This document shows positions 1 to 5,352 of a DNA stretch of 6,486 nucleotides, one piece after another. The notes under the pieces were generated by a model. The model saw nothing but the letters and a program-made list of their open reading frames with translations, did not search any database and was not told the DNA's origin. Source of the DNA: an uncultured Planctomycetaceae bacterium (GTDB lineage: Bacteria > Planctomycetota > Planctomycetia > Pirellulales > Pirellulaceae); contig CAIXSC010000549.1 in assembly GCA_903921945.1 (NCBI GenBank), forward strand, positions 1 to 6,486, given 5' to 3'. The position numbers and the translations under genes are program-made. Each line of letters starts with the position of its first letter. The stretch's first letter is position 1.

Positions 1-14
1 CATCTTGTCCGTCG
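1..14. repeat. Partial copy of a hairpin repeat at window edge
   Basis: The first 14 bases (CATCTTGTCCGTCG) are identical to 172-185, which is the loop and right arm of the complete hairpin at 165-185. The left arm would lie outside the window. The match ends exactly at the end of the palindrome (next bases ACG here, CGA there), so the conserved unit seems to be the hairpin itself rather than a longer duplication. The copies are 171 bp apart. Confidence 0.55.
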
Positions 15-164
15 ACGTTGGCGTTGCCGTTGGGGTCGGAATCTGACACCGCGTCGCGAGTTCGGTTTGGAGGCCCGGCCGTCGCCTACGGCTCGGCGGT
101 AAACGAGGAAAGCGGGTGCAAGCGTTGCCGAGTGGGCTTCGATCGCGGTGAACCTCCTCTTGTA

Positions 165-185
165 CGACGGACATCTTGTCCGTCG
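165..185. repeat. Perfect 9-bp-arm hairpin, likely dispersed intergenic repeat
   Basis: The arms are CGACGGACA (165-173) and TGTCCGTCG (177-185), with the 3-base loop TCT. The same right half occurs at 1-14, so this is a repeated element and not only a local palindrome. No T-run follows on either strand, so it is not a standard intrinsic terminator, although it could stabilise or end the transcript of the operon whose stop lies about 100 bases away. Similar short hairpins built on a GGACAAGATGTCC core are, from memory, frequent between planctomycete genes; this was not checked. Confidence 0.6.
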
Positions 186-263
186 CGAGCATGTCGAATC
201 CGTGTTCACCTGCTGCTTGACTCGCCGCCCCGCAGCGTCCCCGTCGAAACGGCGATCTCCCCA

Positions 264-286
264 GCCCCGACCGCGAGCGTTGGGGC
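264..286 (-). terminator. GC-rich inverted repeat just after the last stop codon
   Basis: GCCCC (264-268) pairs with GGGGC (282-286). In the plus-strand sense the stem extends inward to eight pairs including one G-T wobble, with a 7-base loop. In the minus-strand transcript, the relevant one here, the wobble becomes an A-C mismatch, leaving a stem of five plus two pairs. It begins about two bases after the TAG stop of the final permease gene, where a 3' end signal would be expected, but no T-run follows. It could be a Rho-independent-like fold without U-tract, an mRNA stabiliser, or another dispersed repeat. Confidence 0.3.
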
Positions 287-288
287 GG

Positions 289-1047
289 CTACGTGTATTC
301 CCGGCGTTGGAAGATAGCCAGTCCGACGGCCAACAACCCGAAGCTCGCCAGCCAAAGAGCCGACTGAGCCGTGGGGCCGGATACGGGAAGGAACACCTCG
401 GGATTCAATAGGCCGCGCAATCGTAAATCGAGTTCCTCGGCGGCCGCAAAGATCTGGCAACGCGAATAGAACGAGATGGTGAGTCGTTTCGCGATGCCCG
501 GCAAATTGCCGACCAGCGTTTCCAAAAATAACGCGTAAGCCAACGCCAGCAAGGTGGCTCGCTGAAACAACACGCTAAACAACAAGAATAGCGAACTGTA
601 AGCGATCGACGTCGCTAAAATGCTCGGCCATAAGCTGGGCCACGCTGTTTTTCCCGCCGTGCCAGCCAGCCAACAGATCATTGCCAGACCGCCCATGGAC
701 CATGCGACGGCGGGAACCATCGATGCCAACACCTTCGAAACAAACACCAACCACCGCGGCAGCGGCGACACCAACAAATATACCAACGTCCGCTCTTCGC
801 GATCCGACGCGATGCCCGCCGTGCCGTACGACAGGCAAAATACGGGTAACAACAAGGTCGAAAACAACGTCAAAAACACTTGTTCGATGAAGTCGGACGG
901 CGAACGGTCGCGGCGGTGCGCCCACGACATCACAGCGACGCAGGCGAAGCCCAGCAACACCAAACTCACCACCGTCTGTCGCGAACGCACCAGCCGTCGA
1001 AACGCTACCCAAAAGAGACTCACGGCCGCCGAGATTTCACCACGCAT
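289..1047 (-). CDS. ABC-2 type transporter permease (second pair)
   Basis: This 252-residue polytopic membrane protein is the likely transmembrane partner of the ATPase encoded just upstream. By eye it has about six hydrophobic segments, near residues 25-41, 57-78, 102-126, 141-160, 163-182 and 228-245. Between the second and third lies the charged loop SDREERTLVYLLVSPLPR (81-98), a pattern typical of ABC-2 permeases (D-x-E-x-x-T-L-x-x-L-L-x-x-P-x-x-R), thought to contact the ATPase. The N-terminus starts with a short amphipathic stretch before the first helix, also usual for the family. The start ATG lies 11 bp inside the end of the ATPase gene, with a weak purine-rich stretch (GCGGTGG) before it, so translation is probably coupled. 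It is the last gene of the operon. Family assignment is firm; exporter direction is inferred from the family and the substrate is unknown. Confidence 0.88.
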   Translation of the reverse strand: MRGEISAAVSLFWVAFRRLVRSRQTVVSLVLLGFACVAVMSWAHRRDRSPSDFIEQVFLTLFSTLLLPVFCLSYGTAGIASDREERTLVYLLVSPLPRWLVFVSKVLASMVPAVAWSMGGLAMICWLAGTAGKTAWPSLWPSILATSIAYSSLFLLFSVLFQRATLLALAYALFLETLVGNLPGIAKRLTISFYSRCQIFAAAEELDLRLRGLLNPEVFLPVSGPTAQSALWLASFGLLAVGLAIFQRREYT

Positions 1048-2023
1048 GCGCCACCGCCCGCATCAGGTATTCGAACACCGCTTCTGTGGACGCGTCGAGC
1101 ACTTCCATGCGTTCCACATCCACCCCTTCGCGCGCGACCAATTCGGCGAACGGTCCGTAAAACTCTTTCACCCGCTCGACCCGCAATACCAACTGGCGTG
1201 CCGATTCCAGTTCCACTCCCAACACGCGCGGAAGCGATAGCAGCAAGACGGCGAGCCGCCGGGCATCCGGGGCGTCGATGCGGATCCGCGCGGGAAACGC
1301 GTCGAGCATCGCGCGAACCTCGCTTAACGGCCCGGACGCCAGCAACCGCCCACGACAAACAAACAGAATCCGATCCGCGAGCGTGTCGAGTTCGTCGAGA
1401 ATGTGGCTCGATACCAAGATCGCTTTTCCCGCCGCCGCCAATTCGCGAAACAGCCGGCACATGTCCACGCGGCCCACCGGGTCCACTCCGTTGAGCGGCT
1501 CGTCGAGCACCAATAACTCCGGCTCGTGAACCAGCGCTTGGGCCAGCTTTACCCGCTGTCGCATTCCTTTCGAATAGGTGGCGACGGGCCGGTCCGCGCG
1601 GTCCACCATTCCCACTCGCTCCAGCACCTGCTCGACCCGCTCACGCGTCTCGCTTCCCGAGAATCCGTGCAGGCGTGCCATCGCGCGGACAAACGATCTT
1701 CCGGACATCTCCTCGTACATCGCGTCCAGGTCGGGGCAATAGCCGATGCGCCGCTTCGCCGCCGCCGACCAAGCTGCTCGGCCGCGGACTTCGACCCGCC
1801 CCAGGCTTGGCCGCAACTGCCCCGTCAACAACTTGATCAGCGTGCTCTTTCCCGCGCCGTTGTGGCCGACCAGTCCTGTGATTCCCGACTGCAATTGAAA
1901 CGATACGTCATTCAAGCCGATCACCGGCCCATACCATTTGCAAACTTTGTCGAACTCGCAAAGCGGGGCTAGCGAGGCGGCTTTGGCCACCGCGAGCGAG
2001 CCGGAGGTCGCCATGTCACTCAT
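1037..2023 (-). CDS. ABC transporter ATP-binding protein (second pair)
   Basis: This 328-residue cytoplasmic ATPase should power the permease encoded directly downstream. Visible motifs are Walker A GHNGAGKST (53-61), signature YSKGMRQRV (150-158), Walker B LLVLDEP (170-176) with the D-loop GVDP (179-182), and the switch histidine SSH (205-207). At the Q-loop position, IGYCPD, Asp98 replaces the usual Gln. Residues from about 235 form a C-terminal domain ending in an ASTEAVFEYL segment, equivalent to the 'LEDVFL' end common in ABC-2 ATPases. The chosen ATG overlaps the stop of the upstream permease gene as ATGA and is preceded by AAGGTGG. An in-frame upstream ATG at 2200 would place 59 low-complexity residues inside the permease gene and is rejected; Met4 (2014) is a possible alternative. 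About 20 residues precede the first conserved strand, slightly more than usual. Substrate unknown. Confidence 0.92.
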   Translation of the reverse strand: MSDMATSGSLAVAKAASLAPLCEFDKVCKWYGPVIGLNDVSFQLQSGITGLVGHNGAGKSTLIKLLTGQLRPSLGRVEVRGRAAWSAAAKRRIGYCPDLDAMYEEMSGRSFVRAMARLHGFSGSETRERVEQVLERVGMVDRADRPVATYSKGMRQRVKLAQALVHEPELLVLDEPLNGVDPVGRVDMCRLFRELAAAGKAILVSSHILDELDTLADRILFVCRGRLLASGPLSEVRAMLDAFPARIRIDAPDARRLAVLLLSLPRVLGVELESARQLVLRVERVKEFYGPFAELVAREGVDVERMEVLDASTEAVFEYLMRAVAHAW

Positions 2024-2901
2024 GGCACCACCTTGGTCGCTCGGAGACGCGGCAGCACCGCTAGGATCGAGAGCACGCACACCGCCGCCGCCACGATCAT
2101 CGACGGATAAAGCAATTCGAGCTCGCGGGGCTGGTCCGCCGCACCAAAGCACCACGTCCCAATCAACCGCACGTCGCGCCACAGGCTGAGCAACAGCCAT
2201 TTACGGCTGCCTGTCGCTTCCCGCAGCATCTCGCCGGTCGCCGGCAACAAAAGAAACACGCCCACCCAGGCCATCACGAGCGGCACGGTCCGCGGCAGCC
2301 ACGACGCCAACGCGAATAACAGGCAGCTTAATACCAACGCCAACGCCAGCCCGTAACCGAGAATCCCCCGCAAGATCGTCCAGTTCTCGCGAAAGTAGAC
2401 CATCGATTCCGTCAGCAAGCCGTACTCGATGAACAACACCAACGCTGGCAATGTCGTCGTCAACGACACCAGAAAACCGACCGACAACAGCTTGCCAACT
2501 AAATAGTGCCAGCGTTCGATCCGGCGCGCTAAATAGAAAGACATTCCGCCCGACCGGATGTCGTCGCCCACCAGCGTCGCGCCGGCGAACGCCAACAATA
2601 ACATCGTGACGGTTCCTTGGGCGAACATGAAATCGCGATACGTTTCGCCGGTCCCGGTCGCGTTCGACAAAATGCCGTCCACAAACCGCCGAAAGCCCGG
2701 GTTCTGGGTCGTCAATTGCGCTTTCAAATAGATTGTCGCGAACATAAACAGAAAGCTCAGCGACGCCAGTCCCAGGAAGATCCAAAAGACTTTCCGCCGC
2801 AGCACCAGCACCAAACCGGTGCGGGCGATCGGCCACCAGCCCAGCCAGGACCACGTGAGTTGCTCGGACCAGCCGCGATAACGGATCTCTTCGAGCGTCA
2901 T
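2020..2901 (-). CDS. ABC-2 type transporter permease (first pair)
   Basis: This 293-residue integral membrane protein lies between the two ATPase genes. About six hydrophobic segments are visible, near residues 37-57, 95-112, 137-160, 177-200, 204-222 and 265-284. After the second comes VGDDIRSGGMSFYLARRIER (111-130), the ABC-2 type loop in which an acidic pair and a Gly-rich turn precede a hydrophobic run and Arg, here in a divergent form. A region between the first two helices (about 60-92) is hydrophilic and may face outside. The ATG at 2901 overlaps the stop of the preceding ATPase gene as ATGA and has GGGAGG four bases upstream. The longer open frame starting at 3069 lies wholly inside the ATPase gene in another frame and is rejected. 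It most likely pairs with the ATPase at 2898-3893; similarity to the other permease is low by eye. Substrate unknown. Confidence 0.88.
   Translation of the reverse strand: MTLEEIRYRGWSEQLTWSWLGWWPIARTGLVLVLRRKVFWIFLGLASLSFLFMFATIYLKAQLTTQNPGFRRFVDGILSNATGTGETYRDFMFAQGTVTMLLLAFAGATLVGDDIRSGGMSFYLARRIERWHYLVGKLLSVGFLVSLTTTLPALVLFIEYGLLTESMVYFRENWTILRGILGYGLALALVLSCLLFALASWLPRTVPLVMAWVGVFLLLPATGEMLREATGSRKWLLLSLWRDVRLIGTWCFGAADQPRELELLYPSMIVAAAVCVLSILAVLPRLRATKVVP
2024..2034 (-). promoter_or_regulatory. Ribosome binding site fixing the start at 2023
   Basis: On the minus strand AAGGTGG (2034-2028) is followed by four bases (TGCC) and the ATG. It lies inside the last codons of the upstream permease gene. 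Together with the ATGA stop/start overlap it supports this start over the long upstream frame. Confidence 0.6.
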
Positions 2902-3893
2902 GTGGCCTCCCGGGTCGGAACGGCGGCCGGGGCGTTCCCCGTGGAGCGGCCTGTCGCGCCACCGATCAACCGATGATAGACGGCGTCCAAGTCCTCCTCT
3001 TCGGCCGCCAGCATCTGCAGTGTGACGCCATGCGCCATGGCCGCCGCGAAGAACTCGCGGGTCTGCCAATCCGCCGGCACGATCACCCGCGCTTCGCCGC
3101 CCACAGCCGAGCGATCCGCCAGTTCACGGGACGCTTCGATCCGCACGCCCTGACTGCGAAGCGAATCCAGAAACGCGGCGCCCGCGTTGTCCCAGCGCAA
3201 TCGATAACCGCGTTGACGAGCGGCTCGCAGCGTCTCGATCCGCCCCACGCTGAGCACTCGCCCTTGATCCAAAATGATCGCCGACCCGCAGACCCGCTCG
3301 ATGTCGCCCAGCAAATGGCTGGCGAGCAACAGCGATTTGCCGGGGCGGTGTGCGAGCGTGCCGAGCAGGTTGAGCATCGCAGCGCGGCCTTCGGGATCGA
3401 GTCCCGACGTGGGCTCGTCGAGCAACATCAAATCCGGATCGTGGACCAGCGTCGCCGCCAGCTTCAGCCGTTGCGACATCCCAAGCGAGTACTGGTCGAG
3501 CCGCCGGTACCGGGCGTCTTCGAGTCCCAAATGCGAGAGCGTTTCATGGGCGCGGCGCAGCGCCTGGCGACGCGCCATGCCGCACATTTCGCCCGCCAAC
3601 GCGACATACTCGATGCCGTTCAATCCGGGAATCAACGCGTTGCGATCCGGCATATAACCGACACGGCTTCGCAGCTTCATGCCCGCGGTCCGCGCATCGA
3701 GCCCGAGCACTCGAGCTTGCCCTTGCGTCGGCCGGATAAGGCCGAGCAGGATTTGCATGAGCGTCGATTTGCCAGCTCCATTCTGGCCCACCAGACCGAT
3801 CGGTCCGGCTTCCAACCGCAGCTCGACGTCAGTCAGCGCGCGGAACGCACCATACCAGTGCGAGACGCCTGCGAGTTCCAGAACGAGTGCCAT
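2898..3893 (-). CDS. ABC transporter ATP-binding protein (first pair)
   Basis: This 331-residue cytoplasmic ATPase is first in the four-gene transporter set. Motifs seen: an aromatic residue before the first loop (HWYG, 12-15), Walker A GQNGAGKST (36-44), Q-loop region VGYMPD (78-83) with Asp83 in place of Gln, signature YSLGMSQRL (135-143), Walker B LMLLDEP (155-161) with GLDP (164-167), and switch histidine ASH (191-193). The C-terminal part (about 220-310) ends with an EEEDLDAVYHRLIGG segment, the usual end of ABC-2 ATPases, then a 19-residue Gly/Ala/Thr-rich tail whose last codons contain the ribosome site of the next gene. The start has no Shine-Dalgarno-like sequence: TTTTCCCCT directly precedes the ATG. 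The start is nevertheless well placed, seven or so residues before the first conserved aromatic. A hairpin lies just upstream. Substrate unknown. Confidence 0.93.
   Translation of the reverse strand: MALVLELAGVSHWYGAFRALTDVELRLEAGPIGLVGQNGAGKSTLMQILLGLIRPTQGQARVLGLDARTAGMKLRSRVGYMPDRNALIPGLNGIEYVALAGEMCGMARRQALRRAHETLSHLGLEDARYRRLDQYSLGMSQRLKLAATLVHDPDLMLLDEPTSGLDPEGRAAMLNLLGTLAHRPGKSLLLASHLLGDIERVCGSAIILDQGRVLSVGRIETLRAARQRGYRLRWDNAGAAFLDSLRSQGVRIEASRELADRSAVGGEARVIVPADWQTREFFAAAMAHGVTLQMLAAEEEDLDAVYHRLIGGATGRSTGNAPAAVPTREAT
2902..2911 (-). promoter_or_regulatory. Ribosome binding site fixing the start at 2901
   Basis: GGGAGG (2911-2906 on the minus strand) sits four bases before the ATG and is the best Shine-Dalgarno match in the window. 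It is made of the last codons (Thr-Arg-Glu-Ala) of the upstream ATPase gene, so the stop, start and ribosome site of this junction are interlocked. Confidence 0.65.
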
Positions 3894-3898
3894 AGGGG

Positions 3899-3920
3899 AA
3901 AACGGTTCGCGGTGGCGAAC
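3899..3920 (-). terminator. Hairpin plus T-run between pseudopilin and ABC genes
   Basis: In the minus-strand transcript, GTTCGC and GCGAAC form a perfect 6-bp stem with the 4-base loop CACC (3920-3905), followed by CG and TTTT (3902-3899). Allowing one bulged C, the stem could gain two further pairs (ACG with CGT). It fills most of the 35-bp gap and ends 11 bases before the ATG of the ATPase gene. It resembles a weak intrinsic terminator or an attenuator between the pseudopilin cassette and the transporter operon; alternatively it may act on translation, since it lies where the ribosome would load. The stem is short for a strong terminator. Confidence 0.4.
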
Positions 3921-3928
3921 GTCACTCG

Positions 3929-5323
3929 TTACTCGGGGACGAAATCGGAAACCACCGTCGCCTGCCGCACCTGTCGAGTGTCCGGTTCGTAGACACGCAA
4001 CACCGACTGCAATCCACGCAGCGGGACAGGATAGGGCGGTGCGGTGAGCCGTTCGCCCGGATCATCGGTTCCGTTCGCCCCGTCATCGTCCAATCCATTG
4101 GTCGCCGGTCCGCTATTCTCGAAGTGGAACGACCAAGTGTCATAAAACGGCTGCTCGTTCGCGGCGGGAATGCCCGACTTCAGTTGCGGAATGTCCGAGA
4201 ACGTCGACGCGGCCGCGGCGTTCCAATTGGTGCCGAAACGACGCGAATAGAATAAATCGACAAAGGCTCCACGACTGATCGGGGCGGCGATGGCGAGTGT
4301 CGGCGTCCATGCGTTGTCCGATGGCAAAACTCCCAAACCGGTCGCGCTGGCGACCAACGCGGTCGGATCGTAAGCCCGCACGTCAAACGCCAACACCGAC
4401 GCCAGGATCACATCCTCGCCAAGTCGATTGCCGCTGAGCGGAATCACTTCCAGTCTCGTTTCGCTCGCAGGGTTGGTGTCGATGGCGAACGGCCGTCCCG
4501 GCTGCGGAACCATTTGATAGTTCCCGCCCGTGCGAAACACCATTGGATGACGCAAGAAACGGTTTTCGGGTTGCGTGAGATCGGCCAGCGAATTCGCGTA
4601 GACCTGGATCTGCATTTGGTTATTGCTGGGCACGACACGGACAAAACGCATCGACACATCAATCTCGTTGAGAACCTGCCGCAGATGTTGCGCGAGCGTT
4701 TGTAGGTCGGACTGGTTCGACGTGTTATAGGAAGTGGCGCCGGAAAGCGCGTTCGGCAGAGTAAACCATGGCCCGCCAGCCACGTTGTTCAGACTGGGAT
4801 TGACGAGCAGAACTCGGCGATGGAGTACGCGGCTGACCGACTCCTCGGCCGCCAGCGCACCATCCTGGTTGAGGTCTTGATACTGGGCCCACCAGACGAT
4901 CTCGGCCTCGGGCGAGGAGATTCGAACCGTGCCGGTGTTGGGCAGCGTGTACCTGCCCGCGAAATGCTCGACGTCGTTGCGAGCGGTAAAGCAAAGCACG
5001 TCATCGACATCGCCTTCGACGGTGCCGGTGCCGTCCCAGCCCGCCCCTTCACGATAGTGGAAATAGCCCGCGCCTTGCTCGATTCGCGCGAACGGCCTCA
5101 TCGGCACGGTGACGTTGTCCAAGTCGGACTGGAGTCGCAGCGAGGCGCTCCGCAGTTGTCCGGAAACCTCGATCACAGCCCGGCCCATCTGCACCCGCTG
5201 GCCAATCCACTCGAAAATGGTGACCAGCGCGAGCATGACGATCAACGTCACGGTAAGCGTGACCATCATTTCCACAAGCGTGAAGGCGGAGCGGCGCGGA
5301 GACCGCGGGAGCTGAAGGTTCAT
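3929..5323 (-). CDS. Large PulJ/GspJ-like prepilin (pseudopilin)
   Basis: A 464-residue protein with a type IV prepilin leader: basic N-terminus ending RRSA, then FTLVEMM, with cleavage expected between Ala13 and Phe14 and the conserved Glu at mature position 5. A membrane helix spans about 14-40, followed by an amphipathic stretch to about 70 (SGQLRSASLRLQSDL), as in pseudopilins. After processing by a prepilin peptidase it would join an inner-membrane pseudopilus of a type II secretion or pilus-like machine. The mature part is more than twice the usual GspJ size. It includes an EF-hand-like loop DLNQDGALAAEE (150-161), a second Asp-rich stretch NGLDDDGANGTDDPGE (409-424), and a C-terminal RVYEPDTRQVRQ segment that I associate with planctomycete pseudopilins. 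The ATG at 5356 overlaps the previous stop as ATGA and would add 11 acidic-containing residues; I prefer 5323 because it gives a classical basic leader and has GCAGG seven bases upstream. Confidence 0.85.
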   Translation of the reverse strand: MNLQLPRSPRRSAFTLVEMMVTLTVTLIVMLALVTIFEWIGQRVQMGRAVIEVSGQLRSASLRLQSDLDNVTVPMRPFARIEQGAGYFHYREGAGWDGTGTVEGDVDDVLCFTARNDVEHFAGRYTLPNTGTVRISSPEAEIVWWAQYQDLNQDGALAAEESVSRVLHRRVLLVNPSLNNVAGGPWFTLPNALSGATSYNTSNQSDLQTLAQHLRQVLNEIDVSMRFVRVVPSNNQMQIQVYANSLADLTQPENRFLRHPMVFRTGGNYQMVPQPGRPFAIDTNPASETRLEVIPLSGNRLGEDVILASVLAFDVRAYDPTALVASATGLGVLPSDNAWTPTLAIAAPISRGAFVDLFYSRRFGTNWNAAAASTFSDIPQLKSGIPAANEQPFYDTWSFHFENSGPATNGLDDDGANGTDDPGERLTAPPYPVPLRGLQSVLRVYEPDTRQVRQATVVSDFVPE

Positions 5324-5339
5324 AGCACAACCTGCCTCT
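5324..5339 (-). promoter_or_regulatory. Possible ribosome binding site for the pseudopilin
   Basis: AGAGGCAGG on the minus strand (5339-5331) is followed by seven bases and the ATG at 5323. It is a moderate match but well spaced. It favours the internal start over the ATG at 5356, whose upstream bases GGCGGCAGATCGA give a poorer match; that alternative has only the ATGA overlap in its favour. Confidence 0.4.
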
Positions 5340-5352
5340 GCGTCAGGAAAAC

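Larger units (their letters stand above)
1..288. other. Intergenic region downstream of the ABC operon
   Basis: This stretch follows the last stop codon (TAG, 289-291) of the minus-strand operon and runs to the window edge. I find no gene in it. Open frames on both strands are short, lack family resemblance, and the plus-strand ones run into the real permease gene in antisense. What it does hold is a 21-bp hairpin at 165-185, part of a second copy at 1-14, a small GC-rich inverted repeat at 78-92 (GCCGT, 5-nt loop, ACGGC), a short CCGT/ACGG hairpin at 241-252, and a longer inverted repeat at 264-286. The next gene to the left is outside the window, so its orientation is unknown. Confidence 0.6.

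Noticed and set aside
78..92. Small GC-rich inverted repeat (GCCGT/ACGGC) as a functional site
   Set aside because: Only five perfect pairs; such stems are expected by chance in GC-rich DNA. Noted inside the intergenic entry only.
165..185. Hairpin as a standard intrinsic terminator
   Set aside because: No T-run follows on either strand, and a second copy occurs at 1-14, so a dispersed repeat is a better description.
18..317. Plus-strand open frame of 99 codons at the left edge
   Set aside because: It crosses the hairpin repeat and runs into the permease 3' end in antisense. The product has no recognisable pattern and no ribosome site was seen.
620..1240. Plus-strand open frame of 206 codons
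   Set aside because: It lies opposite the permease and the ATPase end. Its product is a low-complexity Thr/Asn/Arg-rich sequence with no start signal, as expected for a shadow frame.
2024..2200. 59-residue N-terminal extension of the second ATPase
   Set aside because: This part overlaps the permease gene in another frame, is low-complexity, and the start at 2023 has both a ribosome site and an ATGA overlap.
2902..3069. 56-residue N-terminal extension of the first permease
   Set aside because: It lies inside the ATPase gene in another frame and is Arg/Gly-rich; the ATG at 2901 has a strong GGGAGG before it.
2973..3992. Plus-strand open frame of 339 codons
   Set aside because: It is antisense to the ATPase at 2898-3893, which carries all ABC motifs. 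The plus-strand product is rich in Arg, Gln and His, resembles no family, and reflects codon bias in a GC-rich gene.
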